64,000 bases of DNA from Pseudoxanthomonas sp. z9. Its GTDB lineage: Bacteria > Pseudomonadota > Gammaproteobacteria > Xanthomonadales > Xanthomonadaceae. Under the pieces are notes generated by a model. It searched no databases. It was not told the DNA's origin and worked only from the letters and a program-made list of their open reading frames with translations. This document shows positions 1-8,012 of this stretch, in pieces. The first letter of the stretch is position 1. The number at the start of each line of letters is the position of its first letter. The stretch lies in contig NZ_VFID01000009.1 of assembly GCF_006542425.1 (NCBI RefSeq), positions 80,040 to 144,039 on the forward strand. Direction: 5' to 3'. Both the position numbers and the translations under genes were made by a program.

Positions 1-402
1 CACGCCGAGATTGGCGCTGTACTGCTCGCTGACCGGGACATCGCCGCCGCTGCGGGTCATCTGTCCCTGCACGTTGAACGAAGGCATGCGGTCGGCGCGC
101 TGGATGCGGTACTGCGCGCGGGCGCGCACCACGTTCAACGCGGCCACGCGCAGGTCGCGGTTGTTGTCCAGCGACTGGGTGATCAGCGTTTGCAGGCGCG
201 GATCCGGAAAGAACTCGCGCCAGCCGATATCGGCGACATCGGCCACGGCCGGGGCCGGCGAGGCATCGCCGGCCGCGTGCGACGCCGGCCATTGCGACGG
301 AATCGACGGCGCCACTTCGCTGCCGCGCGGTGCGAGCGTCGCGCAACCGGACAGCACCAGGGTCATCGCCAGCGCCAGGCCGGCGGTCGAAGGCTTATGC
401 AT
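1..402 (-). CDS. RND efflux outer-membrane factor lipoprotein (OprM/SmeF-like), 3' part outside window
   Basis: The first 134 codons of a TolC-family outer-membrane channel are visible; the rest lies before position 1. The product starts [20 protein letters not shown], a lipoprotein signal with lipobox LSGC, so the mature protein should be lipid-anchored. The following text ([17 protein letters not shown], then [13 protein letters not shown] and [13 protein letters not shown]) is typical of the OprM/NodT branch. The ATG overlaps the stop of the pump gene (ATGCATAA), so the two are translationally coupled. It is the last gene of an adaptor-pump-channel operon and should complete the tripartite drug exporter. 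The family call is secure; substrates cannot be read from sequence. Confidence 0.9.
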   Translation of the reverse strand, partial: MHKPSTAGLALAMTLVLSGCATLAPRGSEVAPSIPSQWPASHAAGDASPAPAVADVADIGWREFFPDPRLQTLITQSLDNNRDLRVAALNVVRARAQYRIQRADRMPSFNVQGQMTRSGGDVPVSEQYSANLGV

Positions 403-3400
403 GGGTTTCTCCCTGGATCTCCGCGTTTCCGATATTCGCGGCGGGCTTCTTGCGACTGAAAACGCGCTGCACCACCACGAAGAACAGCGGCACGAAGAAC
501 ACGCCCAGCACGGTGCCGACAATCATGCCGCCGAGCACGCCGGTGCCGATCGCCCGCTGTGCGCCGGAGCCCGCGCCCGCCGCGATGGCCAGCGGCAGCA
601 CGCCAAGGCCGAACGCCAACGAAGTCATGATGATCGGGCGCAGGCGATCGCGGACCGCGTTCATGGTGGCGTCGATGAGGCCGACGCCCCGCTCCAGATT
701 CTCCTTGGCGAACTCCACGATCAGGATGGCGTTCTTGCTGGTCAGGCCCACCGTGGTCAGCATCGCCACCTGGAAGTAGACGTCGCGCTCCATGCCACGG
801 AAGGTGTTGGCCAGCACCGCGCCGAGGATGCCCAGCGGCGCGACCAGCAACACCGCGGTCGGCACGCTCCAGCTCTCGTACATCGCGGCCAGGCAGAGGA
901 ACACGATCATCAGCGACAGTGTGTACAGCAGCGGCGTCTGCGCGCCGGCCTGGCGTTCCTGGTACGACAGCGCGGTCCACTCGATGCCGAAGCCCGGTGG
1001 CAATTGCGCGGCCAGGCGTTCGATCTCGGCCATCGCGTCGCCCGAGGCCACGCCGGGCGCCGGTTCGCCCTGGATTTCCATCGCCGAAACACCGTTGTAG
1101 CGTTCCAGGCGCGGCGAGCCATAGTCCCAATGCTTGGAAGCGAACGCGCTGAACGGCACCATCCGGCCCTCGGCGTTCTTCACCGACCACAGATCGAAGT
1201 CCTCCGGGACCATGCGGAACGGCTGGTCGGCCTGCACGAACACGCGCTTGACCCGGCCGCGGTCGACGAAGTCGTCGATGTACTGGCTGCCCCAGGCGGT
1301 CGCCAGGGTGCTGTTGATCTGCTCGATCGACAGGCCCTGTGCGCTGGCCTTGGCCACATCGATGTCGATGCGGAACTGCGGCGTGTCCTCCTGCCCGTTC
1401 GGACGCACGTTGGCCAGCTGGCCGCTTTCGGCCGCCATGCCAAGCAGCTGGTTGCGCGCGGCCAACAGGGCTTCGTGGCCCTGGCCGCCGTTGTCCTTCA
1501 GGAAGAAGGTGTAACCCGAGGCGGTGCCCAGTTCCGGAATCGCCGGCGGCGGGAACGCGAAGATGAAGGCGTCCTTGATCCCGCCGAGCGCGACCATCGC
1601 GCGGCCGGTCACCGGCATCACGCCATCCTCGGCGCCGCGCTCGCCCCAATCCTTGAGCTTGACGAAGGCCATGCCCGCGTTCTGGCCCATGCCAGCGAAG
1701 CTGAAGCCCTGCACCGAGAACACCGACTCCACCGCACCCTTCTCGTTCTCCAGGAAGTGGTTCTCCAGTGCCTGGATCGATTCCATCGTGCGCTCCTGGG
1801 TGGCGCCCACCGGCGCCTGCACCAGCGCCATCAGCACGCCCTGGTCCTCGTTGGGCAGGAACGCGCTGGGCAGTCGCACGAACAGCACGCCCATCAGCAC
1901 GAACATGCCCAGCACGATGCCCATGAAGCGCCACGGTCGCGCCAGGATGCCACGCACGCCGCGCTGGTAGCTTTCGCTGGAACGGTCGAAGCCGCGGTTG
2001 AACGCATTGAAGAAACGACCGGCCAGGCCGCGATGGGCGACATGATGCTCACCCTTCTTCAGCGGCTTGAGCAGGGTCGCGCACAGCGCCGGGGTCAGCA
2101 CGATCGCGACCAATACCGACAGCGCCATCGCCGACACGATGGTGGCGGAGAACTGGCGGTAGATCACGCCGGTGGATCCGCTCATGAACGCCATCGGCAC
2201 GAACACCGCCGACAGCACCAGGCCGATGCCGACCAGCGCGCCGGTGATCTGGCCCATCGACTTGCGGGTGGCCTCCAGCGGCGACAGTCCTTCCTCGGAC
2301 ATGATGCGCTCGACGTTCTCCACCACCACGATGGCGTCGTCGACCAGCAGGCCGATCGCGAGCACCATCGCGAACATCGTCAGCATGTTCACCGAGAAGC
2401 CCAGCGCGGCCAGCACGCCGAAGGTACCCAGCAGCACCACCGGCACGGCGATGGTGGGAATCAGGGTGGCGCGGAAGTTCTGCAGGAACAGGTACATCAC
2501 CACGAACACCAGCACGATCGCTTCGAGCAGGGTCTTCACCACGCCCTTGATCGACACCCGCACGAACGGGGTGGTGTCGTAGGGCGTCTCGGCCTTCAGG
2601 CCCGCCGGGAAGAACGGGGTGAGTTCGTCGAGGGTCTTCTGCACGCCGGCCGCGGTGTCCAGCGCGTTGGCGCCGGTGGCCAGGGTGATCGCCAGACCGC
2701 TGGCCGGCTGGCCGTTGTAGCGGGTGATGAAGTCGTAGGACTCGGCGCCCAGCTCGACCCGGGCCACGTCGCCCAGGCGCAGTTCCGATCCGTCCTGCGC
2801 GCTGCGCACGACGATGTCGCGGAACTGTTCGGGCGTCTGCAGGCGCGACTGCGCGTTGATGGTGGCGTTGAGCTGCTGGCCCTTCACCGCCGGCGCGCCG
2901 CCGAGCTGGCCGATGGCGACCTGCGCGTTCTGCGCCCGGATCGCGGCGACCACCTCCGGTACCGAGAGGTGGTAGGTGTGCAGCTTGTTCGGATCCAGCC
3001 AGATGCGCATGGCGTACTTGCCGCCGAACACCTGGATGTTGCCGACGCCCGGCACGCGGCTGAGCTGGTCGACGACATTGGAGCCGACATAGTCGGCGAT
3101 GTCGTTCTCGTCCATGCTGCCGTCCTCGGAGACGAAGGCCAGCACGTTGAGGAAGCCCGAGCTGGACTTGGCCACGTTGATGCCCTGCCGCTGCACTTCC
3201 TGCGGCAGCAGCGGCATCGCCAGCTGCAGCTTGTTCTGCACCTGCACCTGGGCGATGTCCGGGTTGGTCCCGCTCTCGAAGGTCAGGGTTATCGTCGCCA
3301 TGCCGTTGGCGGAGCTGTTGGACGAGAAATAGATCAGCCCGTCCAGGCCCTTCATGTTCTGCTCGATGATCTGGGTCACCGAATCCTCGACCACCTTGGC

Positions 3401-3559
3401 CGAGGCGCCCGGATAGGTCGCGCTGATTTCCACCGCCGGCGGCGCGACGTTGGGATACATCGAGACCGGCAGCTTGAACAGGGCCAGGCCGCCGGCGAGC
3501 ATGATGATGATGGCGATGACCCACGCGAAGATGGGTCGGTCGATGAAGAAGCGTGCCAT
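395..3559 (-). CDS. RND multidrug efflux pump, inner-membrane subunit (AcrB/MexB/SmeE-like)
   Basis: This 1,054-residue protein has the length and layout of HAE1-type RND pumps: a first transmembrane helix ([20 protein letters not shown]), a large periplasmic porter loop, a helix bundle carrying the proton-relay Asp pair ([18 protein letters not shown]), a second porter loop, and the last helices ending near residue 1030. It exports drugs and other amphiphiles using proton motive force, in complex with the adaptor and channel genes on either side. The short gap to the adaptor gene and the overlap with the channel gene indicate one operon. The nearest named relative by gene order and divergent TetR is SmeDEF of Stenotrophomonas, but AcrAB or MexAB orthology is equally arguable. 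Confidence 0.96.
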   Translation of the reverse strand: MARFFIDRPIFAWVIAIIIMLAGGLALFKLPVSMYPNVAPPAVEISATYPGASAKVVEDSVTQIIEQNMKGLDGLIYFSSNSSANGMATITLTFESGTNPDIAQVQVQNKLQLAMPLLPQEVQRQGINVAKSSSGFLNVLAFVSEDGSMDENDIADYVGSNVVDQLSRVPGVGNIQVFGGKYAMRIWLDPNKLHTYHLSVPEVVAAIRAQNAQVAIGQLGGAPAVKGQQLNATINAQSRLQTPEQFRDIVVRSAQDGSELRLGDVARVELGAESYDFITRYNGQPASGLAITLATGANALDTAAGVQKTLDELTPFFPAGLKAETPYDTTPFVRVSIKGVVKTLLEAIVLVFVVMYLFLQNFRATLIPTIAVPVVLLGTFGVLAALGFSVNMLTMFAMVLAIGLLVDDAIVVVENVERIMSEEGLSPLEATRKSMGQITGALVGIGLVLSAVFVPMAFMSGSTGVIYRQFSATIVSAMALSVLVAIVLTPALCATLLKPLKKGEHHVAHRGLAGRFFNAFNRGFDRSSESYQRGVRGILARPWRFMGIVLGMFVLMGVLFVRLPSAFLPNEDQGVLMALVQAPVGATQERTMESIQALENHFLENEKGAVESVFSVQGFSFAGMGQNAGMAFVKLKDWGERGAEDGVMPVTGRAMVALGGIKDAFIFAFPPPAIPELGTASGYTFFLKDNGGQGHEALLAARNQLLGMAAESGQLANVRPNGQEDTPQFRIDIDVAKASAQGLSIEQINSTLATAWGSQYIDDFVDRGRVKRVFVQADQPFRMVPEDFDLWSVKNAEGRMVPFSAFASKHWDYGSPRLERYNGVSAMEIQGEPAPGVASGDAMAEIERLAAQLPPGFGIEWTALSYQERQAGAQTPLLYTLSLMIVFLCLAAMYESWSVPTAVLLVAPLGILGAVLANTFRGMERDVYFQVAMLTTVGLTSKNAILIVEFAKENLERGVGLIDATMNAVRDRLRPIIMTSLAFGLGVLPLAIAAGAGSGAQRAIGTGVLGGMIVGTVLGVFFVPLFFVVVQRVFSRKKPAANIGNAEIQGETHA

Positions 3560-3571
3560 GGGATTCTCCGC

Positions 3572-4756
3572 TTACCGCGCGCCGTGGACGGCGGCCGGCG
3601 CCGTGGACGTCGCGGTCCTTGCCGGCCTGGCGTCCCGCTCGGTGGCCTGCACGGGCATGCCGGGGCCGATCTTCTGCAGGCCTTCGACGATGACCCTGTC
3701 GCCGGCCTTGAGGCCGTCCTCGACCAGCCACTTGTCGCCCAGCGCGCGGCTGACCTTGACCGGCCGCACTTCGACCTTGCCGTCCTTGCCGACCACCATC
3801 GCGGTGGTATCGCCCTTCGGGTCGCGGGCGATGCCCTGCATCGGCACCAGCAGCGCGTCGTTGCGCACGCCACCGCCGATCACCGCGCGCACGTACATGC
3901 CGGGCATCAGCACGCCCTCGGGATTGTCGACCTTCACCCGCAGGCCGAAGCTGCCGGTGCCGGGATCGACGCTGACCTCGGAGAACTCCAGCATGCCCTT
4001 GTGATCGAAGGTGCTGCCGTCTTCGAGCAGGATGCTCACCGGCAGTTGCTGGTTGTCCTGCAATCGCCCGGCCGCCAGTTCGCGGCGCAGTTGCAGCAAT
4101 TCGGCCGAGGACTGGCTGAGGTCGACGTAGATCGGATCCAGTTGCTGCACCGTGGCCAGCGCTTCGGCCTGGCCGGCATTGACCAGGGCGCCCTGGGTGA
4201 CCGTGGACTTGCCGATGCGGCCGCTGATGGGCGCGGTGATCCGCGCATAGCCCAGGGTCACGTTGGCCGCGTCCAGCGAGGCGCGGGCGGCACCGACATC
4301 GGCGTCGGCCTGCTGCTGCGCGGCGACCGCGTTCTCCAGATCCTGCTGGCTGACCGCGTCGATCTTCGCCAGCTCGCCGATGCGGCGCGCGCTCAGGCGG
4401 GCGGCGTGGGCGGTGGCCTCGGCGCGCGCCAGCTGCGCGCGGGCGGTGTTGGCCTGGGCGCGATAGCTGGCGTCGTCGAGTTGGTACAGCGGTTGTCCAG
4501 CCTTGACCACGCCGCCTTCGGTGAACAGGCGGCGGGCAACGATGCCGTTGACCTGCGGGCGGACTTCGGCGACCAGGAACGCCTGGGTGCGGCCGGGGAG
4601 TTCCCGGGTCAGGCCGACCTGTTCGGTCTTCAAGGTGGTCACGGTGACCTGGCCGGGGCCGCCCTGCGGCGCCTCCGGTTCACCACCGCCACAGGCGGAC
4701 AGGGACAGGCCGATCGCCAGCGACAGGGCGAGGAAGGGGAGCGGGATTCGGGACAT
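3572..4756 (-). CDS. RND efflux periplasmic adaptor lipoprotein (AcrA/MexA/SmeD-like)
   Basis: The 394-residue membrane fusion protein links the pump to the outer-membrane channel. I place the start at 4756 because MSRIPLPFLALSLAIGLSLSAC is a clean lipoprotein signal with lipobox LSAC; an upstream in-frame ATG at 4801 would add 15 residues that spoil it. Visible features are the lipoyl-like segment (PGRTQAFLVAEVRPQVNGIV), the alpha-helical hairpin (roughly residues 90-160, rich in Ala, Arg and Gln), the second half-lipoyl motif (ITAPISGRIGKS) and the beta-barrel (VLMPGMYVRAVI). It is the first gene of the operon and is transcribed away from the TetR gene. Confidence 0.95.
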   Translation of the reverse strand: MSRIPLPFLALSLAIGLSLSACGGGEPEAPQGGPGQVTVTTLKTEQVGLTRELPGRTQAFLVAEVRPQVNGIVARRLFTEGGVVKAGQPLYQLDDASYRAQANTARAQLARAEATAHAARLSARRIGELAKIDAVSQQDLENAVAAQQQADADVGAARASLDAANVTLGYARITAPISGRIGKSTVTQGALVNAGQAEALATVQQLDPIYVDLSQSSAELLQLRRELAAGRLQDNQQLPVSILLEDGSTFDHKGMLEFSEVSVDPGTGSFGLRVKVDNPEGVLMPGMYVRAVIGGGVRNDALLVPMQGIARDPKGDTTAMVVGKDGKVEVRPVKVSRALGDKWLVEDGLKAGDRVIVEGLQKIGPGMPVQATERDARPARTATSTAPAAVHGAR

Positions 4757-4910
4757 GGCGGTGGGGTCGAAGTGGGGATTCGGGCGCCGATTGGCGGCCA
4801 AAATGCGCTATGGCGGCGCTAATGGCTGTCAAAAAGCGGGAAACGCGCACCGGGCCTGGCTACCCGCGGAGCGCGGTATCCGGCTGGGCCCAGTGCGGGG
4901 CACGAAATAT

Positions 4911-4924
4911 ACATTCATGAATGT
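4911..4924. promoter_or_regulatory. Perfect palindrome ACATTCATGAATGT, probable TetR operator of the efflux locus
   Basis: A 14-bp perfect inverted repeat sits between the divergent adaptor (start 4756) and TetR (start 4981) genes. It is followed by a partial TTTGTTTGTA extension. It resembles the AcrR/TtgR/SmeT class of operators (ACAT/ATGT half-sites). Its position allows one repressor to control both directions. Confidence 0.7.
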
Positions 4925-4980
4925 TTGTTTGTAAACCGGTACAATTCAGCCCGGTTTCACCCAGCGAATGCGCAAGGCAG

Positions 4981-5649
4981 ATGGCCAGAAAAACCAAAGA
5001 AGAAGCGCAGGCGACGCGGGAAGGCATCCTCGACGCCGCCCAGGCCTGTTTCCACGAACACGGAGTCGCCGGCACCACCCTGGCGATGATCGGCGCCCGC
5101 GCCGGCTATACCCGCGGCGCGGTCTACTGGCATTTCAAGAACAAGACCGAGGTGCTCGAGGCGATGATCAACCGCGAGCGCGTCACCTTCATCCAGCGCC
5201 TGCGCCGCACCTACTCTCCCAAGCGCACCACGCCGGTGCTGGATCTGCGTTCGGCATTGCTGGTGTCCATCCAGGAACTGGCGGAGGACGAGCGCGCACG
5301 CAACATGATGGAGATCATGCTGCGCAATGACCTGTCGGCCGAAAGCCAGGCCATGCAGGATCTGCAGCACGAAAGCACGCTCGAGGAACTGGAGATCATC
5401 ACCCTCGCCTTCCAGCGCGCCCGGGACCTGGGCCAGCTCCGCGACGACGCGGATGCGGCCACGGCATCGCGAATCCTGCATGCCAGCCTGTCGGGCGTGC
5501 TCTACAGCGCGATGCTGGAACCGGAGCTGTTCGATCTGATGCGCGATGGCGCCGAAGTCATCGACATCGTCTTCGCCGCCTACGTCAAACCAGGCGAGTT
5601 CACGCCAGGCGCTCCCGCATCGCCGTTGCCCGATCACGACGACGAGTGA
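4981..5649 (+). CDS. TetR-family repressor of the efflux operon (AcrR/SmeT-like)
   Basis: The 222-residue protein has an N-terminal TetR helix-turn-helix (about residues 13-58, with TTLAMIGARAGYTRGAVYWH and a following FKNK) and a divergent C-terminal ligand-binding helix bundle, as in AcrR, TtgR and SmeT. I start at the ATG giving MARKTKEEAQATRE; the frame is open back to 4921, but that extension would run through the operator. It is transcribed divergently from the adaptor gene and most likely represses the pump operon and itself through the palindrome at 4911-4924, releasing DNA when drug-like ligands bind. Confidence 0.92.
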   Translation: MARKTKEEAQATREGILDAAQACFHEHGVAGTTLAMIGARAGYTRGAVYWHFKNKTEVLEAMINRERVTFIQRLRRTYSPKRTTPVLDLRSALLVSIQELAEDERARNMMEIMLRNDLSAESQAMQDLQHESTLEELEIITLAFQRARDLGQLRDDADAATASRILHASLSGVLYSAMLEPELFDLMRDGAEVIDIVFAAYVKPGEFTPGAPASPLPDHDDE

Positions 5650-5726
5650 TGGCGCGATCGCCGCGGCATTGATTCCCGTCGCCCACCCCGGTTCAATGCC
5701 GGGACCGGAGTTCGAGGGAGAAATGG

Positions 5727-6521
5727 ATGCGTGGTTTCCTTTTTGCCGCCGCATGGCTGGCGACCGCGCCTGTGCTGGCATCGGAACCCCGTGACCTGTG
5801 TCCCGATCGTCCGGGCCTGGGCACGCCGGCCTGTACGGTGGAACGCGGCGACGCGGTGTTCGAGATCGGCCTGGCCGACTGGACCCGTGACAGTTCACCC
5901 GGCCTGCGCAGCGAACAATTCCTGACCGGCGACGCGCTGCTGCGCTTCGGCCTGAACGACACGCTGGAGGCGCAGATGGGCTGGACCGCCTACGGCCGTG
6001 TGCGCGAACGCGACACGTTGTCCGGCACGACCACGCGGGCCTCGCGTTTCGGCGATGTCAGCCTCGCCCTGCGCCAGAACCTGCGAAATCCCGACGGCGG
6101 CGGCTTCTCGCTGGCGCTGATGCCCTATGCGAACCTGCCCAGCGGCCGCGCGCCGGTGGGTGCCGAGGATTGGAGCGCCGGTCTGCGGCTGCCGATCAGC
6201 ATCGAACTGGGCACGGTGTCGCTGGGTTTCACCCCGCAGGTCGAAGCCGCCGTGGACGGCGACGGCGATGGCCGGCACCTGAGCTATGGATCCGTGGCCG
6301 GGCTGGGATTCGGCGTGAGCGACACCGTGTCCGGATCGTTCGAAGTTTCGCTGACCCGGGATCGCGATCCCGAAGGCCATGTCACCGAGGCGCTGGCCGG
6401 TCTGTCATTCGGTTGGCAGCGCGGCGAGGACGCCCAATGGGATGCGGGCGTCAATGCCGGGCTCAATGACGACAGTCCCGACCTGCAGATCTACGTGGGC
6501 TACGCGCGGCGATTCCGCTGA
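5727..6521 (+). CDS. Secreted outer-membrane-like protein, MetA-pathway transporter family
   Basis: The 264-residue protein begins with a Sec signal (MRGFLFAAAWLATAPVLA, cleavage before SEP) after a GAGGGAG ribosome-binding site. The mature part is a series of amphipathic beta strands ending in an aromatic-basic terminus (YVGYARRFR), consistent with a small outer-membrane barrel. The pattern matches the family annotated as putative MetA-pathway-of-phenol-degradation transporters, whose true role is mostly unknown. A conserved CPDRPGLGTPAC segment follows the signal. No neighbour suggests a substrate. It converges on the GH109 gene across a long inverted repeat. Confidence 0.7.
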   Translation: MRGFLFAAAWLATAPVLASEPRDLCPDRPGLGTPACTVERGDAVFEIGLADWTRDSSPGLRSEQFLTGDALLRFGLNDTLEAQMGWTAYGRVRERDTLSGTTTRASRFGDVSLALRQNLRNPDGGGFSLALMPYANLPSGRAPVGAEDWSAGLRLPISIELGTVSLGFTPQVEAAVDGDGDGRHLSYGSVAGLGFGVSDTVSGSFEVSLTRDRDPEGHVTEALAGLSFGWQRGEDAQWDAGVNAGLNDDSPDLQIYVGYARRFR

Positions 6522-6532
6522 TCCGCGCGATC

Positions 6533-6600
6533 TGCAGCGCCGGGCCGGCCCGGCCCCATGGAGAGAGGACGGGCGAAAGCCGGGCGAACCCGGCGCTGCA
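6533..6600. terminator. Large stem-loop between convergent genes
   Basis: TGCAGCGCCGGG at 6533-6544 is exactly complementary to CCCGGCGCTGCA at 6589-6600. Inside the right arm is a second hairpin, GCCGGG-CGAA-CCCGGC (6579-6594). It lies between the stops of two convergent genes and could act as a bidirectional terminator or mRNA-end stabiliser. There is no clear T-tract. Confidence 0.5.
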
Positions 6601-6603
6601 AGA

Positions 6604-7959
6604 TCAATAGCGGGCGTCGAAGGCGAAGATCGGCTTGCGGGACTTCCACAGGCCATGGGTGAAATCCGGGAACTCCAGGGTCTTGAAGCCTTCGGCGATG
6701 GACTGCTCCGACAGCGGCGTGATCGCGCTCCAGGCAAGCGCGTCGTAGATGTCGATCGGCATCGGCGCCTCGGCCTTCACCGCCTCGACGAAGGCATGGA
6801 TGACGAAGTAGTCCATGCCGCCGTGGCCGGCGCCTTCCGCATCCTGCGCGTACTTGCGCCACAGCGGATGATCGAATTCGTCCTGGTAGCCCTGGAACGG
6901 CTCCCACTTGTGTCCCGGACTGCGGCCCTCGATGTGGATGGACTGGTTGAGATCCATCCACAGGCCCCTGGTGCCCTGCACGCGGAACCCGAGCGAGTAC
7001 GGGCGCGGCAGCGAGGTATCGTGCTGGAGGAGGATGGTCTCGCCGTTCTCGCAGGCCAGGGTGGTGGTGACCACGTCGCCCAGCTTGAACTTCACCTGGG
7101 TGCTGGGGTGGGTGGTGCCGCCGCTCTTGGCCACGGTGTACTCATGCAGGCCGCGCGCCTTGGTGGCGAAACTGTTGATGTGGGTGAAGCGGTTGCCGCG
7201 GTTGATGCCCGTATACATGGCGCACGGGCCGATGCCGTGGCTGGGATACAGCTCGCCATTGCGGCGGACCGAATGCTCGGTGCGCCAGCGCGCCTCCGAC
7301 CAGCCCTTGGGACCGAATTCCACGCCGCTGCCGTAGGGCTCGGCCGGATTGCCGGAGTTGAACTTGACCGCACGCAGATCGTGCTGGTAACCGCCCTGCA
7401 GGTGGACCAGTTCGCCGAACAGGCCCGCCCGCACCATCTGCAGCGCCGCCATCACGTCGCGGCGGTAGCACACGTTTTCCAGCAGCATGTAGGACGTGCC
7501 GGTGCGCTGCTGCGCGGCCAGCACGTCCCAGTGATCCTGCAGGGTGACGCCGGCGACGACTTCGCAGCCGACCGCCACCTTGGCTTCCATCGCCTCGATC
7601 GCCATCGGCGCATGCCATTCCCACGGCGTGGCGATGATCACGCCATCCAGCCCGCGTTGCTGGAGCAGGCGGCGATAGGCGTGCGTGTCGCCGTCCTGTC
7701 CGTACGCCTTCGGCGCCGGCTTGCCGGCCTTGGCCGCCATGTCCAGCGCCTGCTTGAGCATGACCGGCTCGATGTCGCACAGCGCCGCGACCTCGACGTC
7801 GTCACGGCGCAGCAGCTCCTTCAGCAGGACCTGGCCACGCATGCCGGTGCCGATCATGCCCAGCCGGATCTTGCGCTTGCTGGCCCAGGCCGGCGTGGTC
7901 GGCAGCAGGGTGGCCGCGCCAAGCGCGGCTCCTGCGAGGATGAACTCTCTACGTTTCAT
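6604..7959 (-). CDS. GH109-type NAD-dependent glycosidase (Gfo/Idh/MocA fold), probable alpha-N-acetylgalactosaminidase
   Basis: The 451-residue protein starts with a twin-arginine-like leader (MKRREFILAGAALGAATLLP, A-x-A before KRK), followed by a Rossmann motif (IRLGMIGTGMRG, residues 31-42) and the second half of a Gfo/Idh/MocA oxidoreductase. A secreted protein of this size and fold is characteristic of GH109, which uses tightly bound NAD to cleave alpha-GalNAc by an oxidation-elimination route. Tat export fits folding with cofactor in the cytoplasm. It lies downstream of a TonB receptor and beside GalNAc catabolic genes, supporting that substrate. Other secreted GH109 relatives act on different sugars, so specificity is an inference. 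The start is set by the Tat signal; upstream frame extension has no support. Confidence 0.85.
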   Translation of the reverse strand: MKRREFILAGAALGAATLLPTTPAWASKRKIRLGMIGTGMRGQVLLKELLRRDDVEVAALCDIEPVMLKQALDMAAKAGKPAPKAYGQDGDTHAYRRLLQQRGLDGVIIATPWEWHAPMAIEAMEAKVAVGCEVVAGVTLQDHWDVLAAQQRTGTSYMLLENVCYRRDVMAALQMVRAGLFGELVHLQGGYQHDLRAVKFNSGNPAEPYGSGVEFGPKGWSEARWRTEHSVRRNGELYPSHGIGPCAMYTGINRGNRFTHINSFATKARGLHEYTVAKSGGTTHPSTQVKFKLGDVVTTTLACENGETILLQHDTSLPRPYSLGFRVQGTRGLWMDLNQSIHIEGRSPGHKWEPFQGYQDEFDHPLWRKYAQDAEGAGHGGMDYFVIHAFVEAVKAEAPMPIDIYDALAWSAITPLSEQSIAEGFKTLEFPDFTHGLWKSRKPIFAFDARY

Positions 7960-8012
7960 TTGCAGCGGAACTCCCTGTGACAGGGCGCCGGCGGACCGGC
8001 GCGTTTGTTTCG

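Noticed and set aside
11..4822. A 1,603-codon plus-strand open frame opposite the efflux operon
   Set aside because: It is antisense to three well-recognised efflux genes, is rich in His, Arg, Gln and Ala without domains, and arises from high GC at third codon positions.
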